Of a DNA stretch of 64,000 nt, positions 17,039 to 25,610 are shown one piece after another. The stretch comes from Cyanobium sp. PCC 7001 (GTDB taxonomy: Bacteria; Cyanobacteriota; Cyanobacteriia; PCC-6307; Cyanobiaceae), in NCBI RefSeq assembly GCF_000155635.1, contig NZ_DS990556.1, positions 610,416 through 674,415 on the forward strand. The letters run 5' to 3'. Position 1 is the stretch's first letter. Every line of letters begins with the position of its first letter. Under the pieces are notes generated by a model. It did no database searches and had not been told where the DNA came from. It saw nothing but the letters and a program-made list of their open reading frames with translations. The translations under genes and the position numbers were made by a program.

Positions 17039-18592
17039 TTAATAGATACGAAAGCTCGTAGTAGCGCTTTCGCTTCGATTACTGCCTGCATACCAGCACA
17101 CGCCATAGCGAACTGCATCGAGGGCATGATCGATTGCGCCATCAGCAATCGTCTCCGGGTCACGAGGATGACGCGGGATGCTCGGTACGGTTGCCTCGAA
17201 TCCCTCGCATACAGGAGACCAGAGAAGCCAGGGTTGCGTCTCGTCCCGTCTCGCGGCATGCATCCGATTGCGCAGCATCTGCAGCCCCGCCATCACAGGC
17301 GTCTTCATTTTCTGGGCTCTCGCCAGGGTGACTCCCGCCGCTCGGAATTCCTGAGCGATGCTGCCGCTGATGTGACCATTAGAGTTCCACATCGCATCAT
17401 CCGCCAGGATCCTGACGTCACCTCGCTCTAGCCCCCAGCGCTGCAACCACTCGATCATCGCTGCGGCTTGCTCGCTTGATGGAAGACACGACCCCCTAGC
17501 CCAGTCCCGCCTCCCACTGACATTTGATGAGCACAGGTACAGCTCATCGGCGAGCAGCAGGGTGCCCTTCGGCGCGTCGATACCGGGCGGATTGGGGACA
17601 ACGAGGTAAGCGACTGTGGGAGCGGCGTAGCCGTGATCCATCACGACAAACGGTCTAGGTCTGTGCCCGCGCAGATAGATTTCGCCAGGGTTGATCGCGT
17701 GACGACAACGGTTCGGGCTCCAGCAGCTGGCGAAGAAAGCTCCGCCCAGATCCGTGTCCCACCTGCCTTCAAGCAGCGCCGCCAGCATGGCCGGATCGCC
17801 ACCGGACACGATCTCCACGTTTCGCTTGTACTGCTGCCAATCCACGTGCGGGTTGATCGAGGCGTTGGCAGTAAGGAAGATGCAGTGCTTCTCGTACTCC
17901 TCGCTCCAGAAACGCCTGGGCTTCATCGGCTCCGGTAGCCCTGCTGGTGCAGCGAATCGTTCCTTTAACCAGTGGTGGCCGGGACCGCCTGGGTTGGCGA
18001 GGAAGATCACGCGGGTGGGGACACCCGCCGGGCCGCGCAGCACCCCCTGCAACTGGTCGTAGAAGTCTGGTGTTGGCTGTGTGCCGGCTTCGTCATGGAT
18101 CGCGCAGATCTTCGAGCGTCCCTGCAGGCGATTCAATGCACGGATCTGCTCCAGGGGTGAGGCGCTGGTGTAGGCCAGCTCGACCGTGCCAAAGGGTGCG
18201 CTCCTGCCACCAATTCGGAAGGTGTTTTCTCCAGCGTTCCACGTCGTCCCTGGGTAAGCCTGGGTTAGGTAGCGATAAAGCAGAGTCTGCAGCTCCTGCA
18301 GGGCCTGAAACGTACTGCGGGTAATAAGGCAGTGATAGTTCTCTTTCAGGATCTGTGCATCCCGTAGAACCAGCAGCACAATGCCGAATGTCTTCCCCGT
18401 TGCCTTCGCCGTCGCAACTACCAGCACATCATTCAGAGGTGCGTCCAGCATCACTTGCTGTAATGGGTTCGGCATCAATGCCTGGAGCCTTTCAGGCCTC
18501 TCTACTTCGATCGCGGAAGACATGCGCGGGCCAGACTTGAATTCCTGGCTCAATTCTATAGGGGCTGAGAATCGTAGTGACTCCAGAATCAA
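17039..18592 (-). CDS. terL: phage terminase large subunit
   Basis: The large terminase subunit is the ATP-driven motor and nuclease that packs phage DNA into capsids. The 517-residue protein has a Walker A-type ATAKATGKT at 60-68, Walker B IHDEAG at 165-170, and a C-terminal RNase H-like nuclease domain with acidic motifs VVMDHGYA, ILADDAMWN and DHALDAVRYG. Length is normal and all acidic positions are present, so it may be functional. No portal or capsid gene follows, which is unusual for a prophage. A putative small subunit lies 2.8 kb away beyond plus-strand genes. Confidence 0.85.
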   Translation of the reverse strand: MILESLRFSAPIELSQEFKSGPRMSSAIEVERPERLQALMPNPLQQVMLDAPLNDVLVVATAKATGKTFGIVLLVLRDAQILKENYHCLITRSTFQALQELQTLLYRYLTQAYPGTTWNAGENTFRIGGRSAPFGTVELAYTSASPLEQIRALNRLQGRSKICAIHDEAGTQPTPDFYDQLQGVLRGPAGVPTRVIFLANPGGPGHHWLKERFAAPAGLPEPMKPRRFWSEEYEKHCIFLTANASINPHVDWQQYKRNVEIVSGGDPAMLAALLEGRWDTDLGGAFFASCWSPNRCRHAINPGEIYLRGHRPRPFVVMDHGYAAPTVAYLVVPNPPGIDAPKGTLLLADELYLCSSNVSGRRDWARGSCLPSSEQAAAMIEWLQRWGLERGDVRILADDAMWNSNGHISGSIAQEFRAAGVTLARAQKMKTPVMAGLQMLRNRMHAARRDETQPWLLWSPVCEGFEATVPSIPRHPRDPETIADGAIDHALDAVRYGVCWYAGSNRSESATTSFRIY

Positions 18593-18893
18593 ACCTCTGC
18601 CCCCCCTGTTGGATTTGGGTGTGGGTTGCGCCTGGGGTGAGCGTGTAGATGTATGTTACGGCAATTATTCCTTATGCGTCAGGAGGAGACTCCTCCCCCT
18701 ATTCGTGGATTTGCTACTGTACCCCCTGTTCACAGAGAGAAGGCATTCTGCGGTAGAATGCATGGACAGATAAAGCATTGCCAACCGCATTAAAGCCTCC
18801 GTATCTGGCAACTGCCCATCTAGGCCCGCGTGGCTGTAGGTGGGCTTCAGGGCGCGCGAATGACTCCTACATCCCTCGCGCGCCCATCAACCC
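18593..18893. promoter_or_regulatory. divergent control region with two palindromes
   Basis: Between the divergent terL and the acidic-protein gene lie two perfect palindromes: GGAGGAG-A-CTCCTCC at 18682-18696 and GCATTCT-gcggt-AGAATGC at 18743-18761. The second overlaps a plausible -10 (TAGAAT at 18754-18759) with TTCACA at 18729-18734 as a weak -35 (19-base spacer). This layout is that of an operator inside a promoter. The regulator is not identified; the element's ribbon-helix-helix protein is a candidate. Confidence 0.45.
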
Positions 18894-19631
18894 ATGACAA
18901 CACTTAGCACGGCGCCGCCTATCGCGGGGTCGATGATCGACGTTGACGATTTGATTGACTGCGGCAGTGTGAGCACTGGCACGCTCCGCTCCTCCGATCT
19001 GGCGGATGCGCTGCTGGGAGAGATTGACCGCCTTGGTCTGGCCACTCACGCACCAGACGCCCTGATCCATGCTGCCCAAGCGCTGGCCTGCTTCTCATCT
19101 CCGACTGTCGAGGATCTGCCCGACAACATGGCGGAGACAGCCGGCGAGACAGTCTCAGACATGATCGACTGGCTGAACGACCATGCACCAGACGGATGGT
19201 GTTTGCAGACCCTTGAAGGTGACGGCGCTGATCTGTTGTGGCAGCCAGTGACTCTCCGGGCGCAGCTACAAGCAGCCGGCAGCCCTTGGGTTCAGTCCGA
19301 ATGGGACAAGCGCAGCCAGAATGATGCCATCGACGACATCATTGAGCGGTTCGACGATTGCCCAGAAGCGCTGCAGGACTTCGACATCTCGGACTGGGTG
19401 AACGTGGCGGAGTGCTACACAGGGACGCTACTCAGGCGATGGGAGCTGCAAGAGCAAAGCATCCGGGCTCTATTTGACGACTACTGCGACCAGTTGGGCT
19501 GCACCAGTGCGCTTGAAGCGCTGGATGGTCAGACCATCGAAGACCCGGACGACTTCACCGCCGCCTACGTCAACCTGGCGATGACATGGGGTGCGCAATG
19601 TCTGCTGCGGGAGATTGATCCTGACCACTGA
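18894..19631 (+). CDS. acidic hypothetical protein of the element
   Basis: The 245-residue protein is rich in Asp and Glu throughout, with stretches such as NDAIDDIIERFDDCPEALQD and segments WVNVAECYTGTLLRRWE. I recognise no family. Strong negative charge is typical of some phage DNA mimics and anti-restriction proteins, but this is only a compositional resemblance. It lies downstream of the palindromic control region, first in a plus-strand group that also has the tyrosine recombinase and a GIY-YIG protein. Confidence 0.6.
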   Translation: MTTLSTAPPIAGSMIDVDDLIDCGSVSTGTLRSSDLADALLGEIDRLGLATHAPDALIHAAQALACFSSPTVEDLPDNMAETAGETVSDMIDWLNDHAPDGWCLQTLEGDGADLLWQPVTLRAQLQAAGSPWVQSEWDKRSQNDAIDDIIERFDDCPEALQDFDISDWVNVAECYTGTLLRRWELQEQSIRALFDDYCDQLGCTSALEALDGQTIEDPDDFTAAYVNLAMTWGAQCLLREIDPDH

Positions 19632-19779
19632 TCGCGCCATCTTCTGCCCCTGTCACCCCTTTGCTGATGGGGGCTTCTTAGTTGATGCTGACTTGACGTT
19701 TTGCAGAGCTGCCTACGGGTAGGAAGAAGGCCCATCAGTACAGCCCACTTGACGTTCCTTGAGAAACGACCATCCAGCG

Positions 19780-20364
19780 ATGCCGAAGACCAATGGCGCC
19801 GGGCAGGCCACCACGCTCAGCCCCGGACAACTTGACCAGCTCCTTGCCGCTGCACCATCACCAGATCACCGCTGCCTGTGGGCCGTGATGAGGTACACGG
19901 GATCGAGGGTGAGTGAAACGTTGAAGCTGACCTGGGGCGCCATCCATTCCGACCGCCTGGTGTTCGTTGCCAGCACCACGAAGACCCGCACCACACGCGA
20001 ACCACGGATCAGCCCTCAGCTGGCTGCAGAGCTTCACAGCTTCCGATCTGAATGGATCAGGCGATGGGGGCGCGAGTGCCGAACAGGAGATCACCTGTTC
20101 GCATCTCGGTTCGGACCTTCGGAGCACCTGAGCCGTGCAGCCGCGGACCTCGCCCTGCGTCAGACCATCGCTCGAATCGACGTGCCCTCAGGCTGCAGCC
20201 TGCACACCTTCCGTCGGTCGTTCGCCACGACTGCAGCGCAGAACGGGGCTGCACTGGAGACGATCCGCCGTTTCACGGGCCACAAGAGCCTGGATCAGCT
20301 CAGCCGCTACATCGACGTCACATCCAGAGACGAGGAAGCTCTGTTTGCGGCCATCGCCGGCTGA
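19780..20364 (+). CDS. short tyrosine recombinase (catalytic domain only)
   Basis: The 194-residue protein is a phage-integrase-type catalytic domain. The expected active-site set is visible: R43 (GSRVSE), K68 (TTKTRT), H142 and R145 (HTFRRS), H168 (FTGHKS) and nucleophile Y177 (SRYIDV). It lacks the N-terminal core-binding SAM-like domain of XerC-type enzymes, so it is half the usual size yet catalytically complete. I used the ATG; a TTG 21 bases upstream is possible. Since a large serine recombinase handles integration at the element ends, this enzyme may act in resolution, inversion or cargo exchange. Confidence 0.8.
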   Translation: MPKTNGAGQATTLSPGQLDQLLAAAPSPDHRCLWAVMRYTGSRVSETLKLTWGAIHSDRLVFVASTTKTRTTREPRISPQLAAELHSFRSEWIRRWGRECRTGDHLFASRFGPSEHLSRAAADLALRQTIARIDVPSGCSLHTFRRSFATTAAQNGAALETIRRFTGHKSLDQLSRYIDVTSRDEEALFAAIAG

Positions 20365-20698
20365 ATGGGCCACTGAGGGGCGGTGAAGCCCCGCAAAGCC
20401 CCCAGGTGCGCTCTGAGAGGGACGCAGAAAGCCGGTGATGGTAGCCGACGAGGTGGAGAAGTGAATCAGCTGAGGCCCCCTCTGTGGGGGCCTGGGCTGA
20501 TGGTCCCGTGGGATTCCTGCTTGGATGGCATGGCCACCTGCTTATGGGCGACTAGCTCTTCCGACGAGATACCCAGAGGGAGTCAGGCGCACCGCACATG
20601 CAAGTTGCGACAGCCACATTGGCAGGTTTTGGCCAAGTGATGATTTTTGCTAGGGTGCAGCCGCTTGATGCTGCCTTCGAGTATCTGGTCTCTTTTCA
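20365..20698. other. intergenic stretch with a strong hairpin
   Basis: No gene is visible. A long two-part hairpin is present at 20465-20501: outer arms ATCAGC/GCTGAT and inner arms GGCCCCC/GGGGGCC with a five-base loop. No T tract follows, so it is not a classical terminator. The rest probably holds the promoter for the downstream GIY-YIG gene, where G+C drops just before 20699. Confidence 0.45.
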
Positions 20699-21310
20699 AT
20701 GAACATCGTCTACGTCCTTAGCAATCCTGCAATGCCTGGCCTTGTGAAGATTGGCAAGACCAACACGACCGTGGAGGAAAGGATGGCAAGTTTGAATGGC
20801 ACAAGCATTCCATTCCCTTTTGAGTGCGAGTACGCTTGCACTGTCAGTGAGGGTCAGGATGTAGAGGCGGCACTCCACTTTGCATTTGGCGACCATCGGG
20901 TGAATCCTAATCGGGAGTTCTTTGAGCTCATGCCAGAGCGAGTAGTTGCTGTGCTGAAGCTTCTTGCTTTGGAAGACGTAACGCCCAGTGTCTCAGCCGA
21001 GCTTCAGGCTGACCCAACAGACAAAGCGGCGGCGGAAAGGTTCACACGCAAACGTCGCCCACCCCTGAACTTCCATGAGATGGGCCTCGCCAATGGAGCG
21101 GTTCTGACCTGGGATCGTGACCCATCGATAAGTGCCACTGTCTGTGGTCCAAAGCGTGTTGCGTACAACGGGGAGGAGTTGGCAATCAGTCGTCTAACAG
21201 GCGACTTGTTTGGCTCCAGTAATTATGTAAATCCTGGCCCGTACTGGAATGTAGGAGGCCGCCTACTAAGGGACATCTACAACGACACTTATGACCCCAT
21301 TGACGAGTGA
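20699..21310 (+). CDS. GIY-YIG (T5orf172-type) protein with C-terminal RAMA/DUF4357-like domain
   Basis: The 203-residue protein starts directly with a T5orf172-type domain: IVYVLSNPAMPGLVKIGKT, with Arg in EERMASLNGT and Glu in NREFFELMPERV. A C-terminal region (about 118-200), FHEMGLANGAVLTWDRDPS then YNGEELAISRLTGDLFG and YWNVGGRLLRDIYNDTY, resembles RAMA-type domains often joined to restriction-modification proteins. Nuclease or DNA-binding activity is inferred. It is the third GIY-YIG-like protein in the element but differs in design from the two coiled-coil paralogues. Confidence 0.75.
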   Translation: MNIVYVLSNPAMPGLVKIGKTNTTVEERMASLNGTSIPFPFECEYACTVSEGQDVEAALHFAFGDHRVNPNREFFELMPERVVAVLKLLALEDVTPSVSAELQADPTDKAAAERFTRKRRPPLNFHEMGLANGAVLTWDRDPSISATVCGPKRVAYNGEELAISRLTGDLFGSSNYVNPGPYWNVGGRLLRDIYNDTYDPIDE

Positions 21311-21352
21311 CCGAATCTGTTTCATTTCAGGAGTCATCGAGCCATTTCGAGC

Positions 21353-21997
21353 CTAGTCCATTCCACTAGCATTATCCAATTGAGACTTCTCTCCCGAATT
21401 CTCTGGCATTGCTTTGACCGCCCCATCCGCGATGGCTTGAGCCTCGCTCCACCGAGACTCAAATGCTGGGCCATCAGAAGGGCTACTGAGAACAATCGTG
21501 GTCTGTTGAGTGCTCCCACCACCTTCAATCGGCCCATCTAGCAATCCCAGCAACCGCGCAGCACGATCCAGGCAGCGGCCCGCCTCACCGATCAGCTTGG
21601 CGTCCATGGGCTTGATGGTCACGCTCTCGCTTCCGTCGGCTCCGCGCTGCACGATGCGCTGACCATTCTGGCGCTGCTCTTCGACTTCGGAGAGCAAGTG
21701 GTTCAGCAGGATGCGATGGCCGTTGAGTAGCTGCGAGCGAGCAATGGACGTGTCATCCATCAGCGGCACGCCATCGGGTGCCGCCTGGCAGTCCCGCCAG
21801 GCTGTGGCTTGCGAGATGCCAAGTTGCTCAGCAATAGCGCGGAAGCTGTAGCCCCGCATGCGAAGCGCCCAGACGCTTTGCATGCGGTCCATGGTTTTGA
21901 CGCTCAGACCGTATTCATCCTTGTCAGATTGGAGTGTGCGCGTCGTTCCGCGAACGCGCTTCAAAGCAGAACTACCTTTCACCCTTGTATCCGCCAT
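21353..21997 (-). CDS. putative terminase small subunit (helix-turn-helix protein)
   Basis: I chose the ATG giving MADTRVKGSSALKRV; a longer frame to 22144 looks non-coding at its start. The 214-residue product has a helix-turn-helix at about 40-65 (FRAIAEQLGISQATAWRDC), a helical middle and a disordered C-terminus. This layout fits small terminase subunits, which recognise the packaging site, and the large subunit is in the same element. A transcription regulator is an alternative. It lies downstream of the primase-helicase and the repeat cluster on the same strand. Confidence 0.55.
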   Translation of the reverse strand: MADTRVKGSSALKRVRGTTRTLQSDKDEYGLSVKTMDRMQSVWALRMRGYSFRAIAEQLGISQATAWRDCQAAPDGVPLMDDTSIARSQLLNGHRILLNHLLSEVEEQRQNGQRIVQRGADGSESVTIKPMDAKLIGEAGRCLDRAARLLGLLDGPIEGGGSTQQTTIVLSSPSDGPAFESRWSEAQAIADGAVKAMPENSGEKSQLDNASGMD

Positions 21998-22185
21998 AGA
22001 CACATTCTGCCGCATGAGTGCAAGTGTGGTGCAGGTCAGGCGGTGTCGGCAGGAGTCGATGATCACCTCAAGGGTTCGCGATCCACAAGGGCCCGTGAAG
22101 CTCATGTGGCAGGTGTTGGGGGCAGTGAGGGTATTCGCCAACAATGAGGTAAGGCGTGCGTGCGTCCGAAGTAGCAGCTTGGCTA

Positions 22186-22560
22186 TCAGGCGAAAGGGTC
22201 GGGCTCTTCGCGCCCCTGGTGCTGCCGTTCCCAGATGCGGTAGGCGCCGGCCTCCATGGCAGCCGCAGGGTTACGGCTGATCCGCTGCTCGCGGCGGGTA
22301 TCGGCTTCACGGTCTGGCGATTCGTATTCAGGATCGTCGTCGGGCTCTGGCTGGGCCAGGGCTTGCACGCGTGGGGGTACACGCAGAGTGTCCTTCCACC
22401 CAAGGGAGAAGGTGGGGGCGGATACTCCCCCGCGCGGGGGTACGGGAAAGGTGTCCTTACCGTCCTGAACCGTTCCATCACTGGGATCTTGAGCGCAGTA
22501 AGGACTTATTTCCACCGACCCTGGGCTATTAGGGAGGGTGGGTAAGGACGGTAAGGACAC
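22186..22560 (-). CDS. possible small protein overlapping the repeat cluster
   Basis: A 124-residue frame starts at GTG 22560 and ends REEPDPFA. Its second half (EYESPDREADTRREQRIS, then AAAMEAGAYRIWERQHQG) looks protein-like, but its first half simply translates the DNA repeats (KDTFPVPPRGG and KDTLRVPPR). It may be a short true gene whose start lies further in, or a chance frame across an origin-like region. Confidence 0.3.
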   Translation of the reverse strand: MSLPSLPTLPNSPGSVEISPYCAQDPSDGTVQDGKDTFPVPPRGGVSAPTFSLGWKDTLRVPPRVQALAQPEPDDDPEYESPDREADTRREQRISRNPAAAMEAGAYRIWERQHQGREEPDPFA

Positions 22561-22584
22561 CTCCTCTGTACCCCCGCGCGGGAG
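22368..22584. repeat. three iteron-like repeats, two of them inverted
   Basis: Three copies of GGGGGTAC-N7-GTGTCCTT occur: copy A at about 22368-22401, copy B at 22427-22465 and copy C, inverted, at 22546-22584. B and C match at 34 of 39 positions by my alignment. Extra GTAAGGAC half-motifs lie at about 22498, 22543 and 22551. The cluster lies immediately 3' of the primase-helicase gene, the location expected for an origin recognised by a phage-satellite replication protein. It could alternatively be a packaging or control site. Confidence 0.6.
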
Positions 22585-22590
22585 GGCGTC

Positions 22591-25008
22591 CTACCCCCTG
22601 TTAGTGCCGCATTCCTTGACCTGGTATAAAGCAACCAGGCCACGGCCGACCACCACCTCCTTCTTCTGCTCAATGAGCCCGTGGGTGAGGTCAAGTTGCT
22701 CGAGCGTGCGTCGGGCCATCTTTTGCTGGTCGCCTCCCTCAAAAAGGTCTCCAAGCTCATTGAGGATATCGCTGACCCCAGTGCGGAGACCCTGGTCCCA
22801 TCGGCCCCTCACGAGTTCGTAGACGGCGCGCTGACGTTCGTTTTTGTTGATCTTCTCGATCTGGCGCTGGCGGGCCTTCTCGGCCTCGAACTGAGCGCCC
22901 TCTCCGTGAAGGACCCACTGGCGGTCTTCCTGCTGTTCGACCACTAGCTCGACGGGCTTGCCAGCGCGCCCTTCCGTCGAGAGCACCACACGTGAATCCC
23001 GCCTGATGCTTCCTGGTCCGGCTTCATCAAGCCAGCGCAGGCTCACGACCTGCGACACGGCAGCTGGCAATGCGTTGGCCCCCCTCGAGGCGCTGCTGGC
23101 GCGTTCACCAGCACGGGACTTACCAGCGTGATGGATCACGATTGGAGTGGCGTCGTAGAGGCTGCATAGGCAGGCCAAATCCAGCAGTGGGCCTGCGACC
23201 TCAGCCTTCCATTCATCGAGTCCCAGAGAGGCCGTAAGAGCCGTGTACGAGTCGGCAATGAGCAGGGAACCCTGATTCTCCCGAAGCTGCTCCTCGACCT
23301 CCTCATAACCCTCCTCGTTGAGGGTGATGCCGGACTCGGAATGCCAGAGGTACTGGATGGGGGGGAGTAATTCGAGTTCGCGGTTATCGTCGTCTTCATC
23401 CTCTTTCGTGTAACGAGCCAGGCCGAGTGGGACAAGCAGATCAGCCCAGTCTTCTGGAGTCATGTCGGGACCGAGCAGCAGAACCGGCGGGCAGTTGCCA
23501 TGAAGCTTCATCCCGAGAAACTCACCACAGCCGTAGTGCCAGGCACTGACTAGAGCGCAGAGAAGGGTGGTTTTTCCGACCTTGGGCACCGACACCATGA
23601 GTGTGGGTCGGCCGGCCGGCAAGAGGCCCTCACACAGCCATTTCCGGCGCTGTATGCAGATCTTCTGGCCCAGGGCGACGCCTTGCGGCCTGCCGCGCAG
23701 ATCTTGTCTGGCAACAGATAGAAGCTGACTGATTTCTGCTGGGGTGATGTGTGCCCCGTGATTCTGTGCGAGGGATCGCAGAATTACTGAACGCTCATGA
23801 GGGGGCATCGGCTGCTGAATAAGCTTTCGAGCCCGGTCGCGCAGGATAATGAGCACCTCCTCGGGGGGCTTCTGGCTTCCTGCCTTCCCCTGGGCCGGGG
23901 AAACCATGACCTTGCCGTTAGTGGCTATGCGGGAAGCAAGTTGTTTGCCGTTCGAGCACAGGTCACTGCGACTCGCATCCCCGCCATTAACCTTCACCGC
24001 ATGCCAGAAGCTGCCTGAAGTGAATGAGCTCAGATCACTGCTGCGGATGACCTGATCATTGTCTGTCCATTCAGGGTTGTGGACGCGAAGATCGGCCATT
24101 GCTAGCTCCTTTGTGCCACCGGCCTCGATCACGGCATGGATGTAGCCGATCGCAGCTGGCCTATCATCCTGGTAGGTCCCGCTCCCGGGAATGCGCGGGG
24201 GGATGTAATTAAGGGCTGCTCGCACCTCCTCCAGCGGCCTGGGTGGCAGGTCAGCAGAGATTGGGGCAGGAGAAGCCTGCAACTGCCGTGGCGGGGGACT
24301 AACGGGGGACTCGGGTTCTGGGAGGCAGTCGAGGAACTCATCACGCATCACCCGTTTTCCGGTGCCTGCGACGACCTTGGCCTGACCGCCGAATGATCCA
24401 TCCGCCTTGACGTACCAGGCGCCGGGCAGTCGCATCACTCGGGATGGATCTTTGATGGATGGATCACTGCCAAGAACAGCAGCAATCCGCTCCTGTTCTG
24501 CTGTCCATTGCGCTTTGTTCGGGCAATCCTCTCTGGCACGACAAAGAATCGGCTCATCCAGCACCCAGTACACATGCAACGACTTGCCGCCGTTGTCAAT
24601 CACATAACTGGGCGTGAGCAACGGCGAGGAGTTAAGCCGCTGGAATTGCTCTGTCTTGGTGCCATCATCGAACTCAGCGAAGTAGGCAACGATCTCAGTA
24701 ATGCTGGCCTTTGTGTCACCGCCGTTGTTGACGACGAAGTACACGCCAAAACGTTCGTCCTGCCATCGCTGGATGGTGGCAGCATTGACCGACCCATCAG
24801 GCAGGAACAGATCATCCTTGACAGCACGACCGCGGCTCTGACCTTTGGGGCGAAAGCCACGGGTGCGGGTGCAGCCGTTCTTGCCGATGGCATCAATGAA
24901 CTCCGCTGCCAGGGGCGGGTCAAAAACACCAGGCTGCTTGGGCGCCACGCCTTGCTGACTGCTGGATTCAACGCGCCCATTAGCGTGGTTGGGGGTGGCG
25001 TATGTCAT
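22591..25008 (-). CDS. primase-helicase (RepA/AAA-type) replication protein
   Basis: The 805-residue protein joins two replication modules. The N-terminal part has primase-polymerase features: FAEFDDG as acidic motif, YVIDNGGKSLHVYW, and DPSIKDPSRVMRLPGAW. A RecA-like ATPase follows, with Walker A SVPKVGKTTLL near residue 476, ADSYTALTA as Walker B region and IVIHHAGKSRAGERASS, as in RepA/RSF1010-like helicases. Such fusions replicate plasmids, phage satellites and integrative elements. Length suggests an intact protein. The repeats just beyond its stop are candidate target sites. Confidence 0.8.
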   Translation of the reverse strand: MTYATPNHANGRVESSSQQGVAPKQPGVFDPPLAAEFIDAIGKNGCTRTRGFRPKGQSRGRAVKDDLFLPDGSVNAATIQRWQDERFGVYFVVNNGGDTKASITEIVAYFAEFDDGTKTEQFQRLNSSPLLTPSYVIDNGGKSLHVYWVLDEPILCRAREDCPNKAQWTAEQERIAAVLGSDPSIKDPSRVMRLPGAWYVKADGSFGGQAKVVAGTGKRVMRDEFLDCLPEPESPVSPPPRQLQASPAPISADLPPRPLEEVRAALNYIPPRIPGSGTYQDDRPAAIGYIHAVIEAGGTKELAMADLRVHNPEWTDNDQVIRSSDLSSFTSGSFWHAVKVNGGDASRSDLCSNGKQLASRIATNGKVMVSPAQGKAGSQKPPEEVLIILRDRARKLIQQPMPPHERSVILRSLAQNHGAHITPAEISQLLSVARQDLRGRPQGVALGQKICIQRRKWLCEGLLPAGRPTLMVSVPKVGKTTLLCALVSAWHYGCGEFLGMKLHGNCPPVLLLGPDMTPEDWADLLVPLGLARYTKEDEDDDNRELELLPPIQYLWHSESGITLNEEGYEEVEEQLRENQGSLLIADSYTALTASLGLDEWKAEVAGPLLDLACLCSLYDATPIVIHHAGKSRAGERASSASRGANALPAAVSQVVSLRWLDEAGPGSIRRDSRVVLSTEGRAGKPVELVVEQQEDRQWVLHGEGAQFEAEKARQRQIEKINKNERQRAVYELVRGRWDQGLRTGVSDILNELGDLFEGGDQQKMARRTLEQLDLTHGLIEQKKEVVVGRGLVALYQVKECGTNRG

Positions 25009-25155
25009 AATGAAGGGGTGATTTTGGGTAATGGGGTGGGGTGATTGCGTCTGCCCCCCCCTTTTTGTCTGTGAACGATCGGGCTGCTGGTTCAGCCCCT
25101 TCTTTCATGGCTGCGGTGGGTCAGCGGTCAGGATCTGCAGTGCTGCCGAACACAA

Positions 25156-25365
25156 TCAGCAGCCCTCCGTGAGGAGCACGGGCAGGGGCGCGGCCTGGGG
25201 GGCGTGCTGCTCGGCGTGCTCGCGCATGACCTGACGGATCAGCTCAGCGCGGCTCATGCTGCGCGAGGTGGCGATCTGATCGAGACGACTGACTAGAACA
25301 GGGTGCATCCGAACGGCGACGGATTCGGACTTCCGCCAGAGGTCGGCGGACGGGGGTGACGGCAT
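25156..25365 (-). CDS. ribbon-helix-helix DNA-binding protein
   Basis: The 69-residue protein has a CopG/Arc-type ribbon-helix-helix: SVAVRMHPVLVSRLDQIA followed by SMSRAELIRQVMREHAEQH. Such proteins are small dimeric repressors or plasmid partition and copy-control factors. It lies between the serine recombinase and the primase-helicase on the same strand, so it probably controls one or both. The nearby repeat cluster at 25444-25610 is a candidate operator. Confidence 0.75.
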   Translation of the reverse strand: MPSPPSADLWRKSESVAVRMHPVLVSRLDQIATSRSMSRAELIRQVMREHAEQHAPQAAPLPVLLTEGC

Positions 25366-25443
25366 GGAGAGGGCGTGCGGAGTTCAGTTGGAAGCATACC
25401 CCCAGGTGCACCAATCTGTCGGCTCCCGATCTACTTCTGCCAC

Positions 25444-25610
25444 GCCTATCAGGCCACTTGCTCTATACCTTATTAGGCTCATTAGTTTTAAGCCCTAATA
25501 GGCTTACTTACTCTAAATACTGATAGGCTCAAGCCTGCAGAAGGCCTTGGCAAGCACAACTGCTGTGGGCCTTAATAAGCTCGCTTGCTGTGGGCCCAGC
25601 CCTATCAGCC
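25444..25610. repeat. AT-richer cluster of TNATAGGCT-type repeats
   Basis: The segment between the serine recombinase stop and the ribbon-helix-helix gene carries several related motifs: GCCTATCAGG at 25444-25453 (inverted), TTATTAGGCTC at 25470-25480, TAATAGGCTTA at 25497-25507, TGATAGGCTCA at 25521-25531, TTAATAAGCTCG from 25572 and CCTATCAGCC at 25601-25610. Spacing is about 24-27 bases between the central copies. The stretch is much richer in A+T than its surroundings. An operator, partition site or origin are all possible. Confidence 0.45.
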
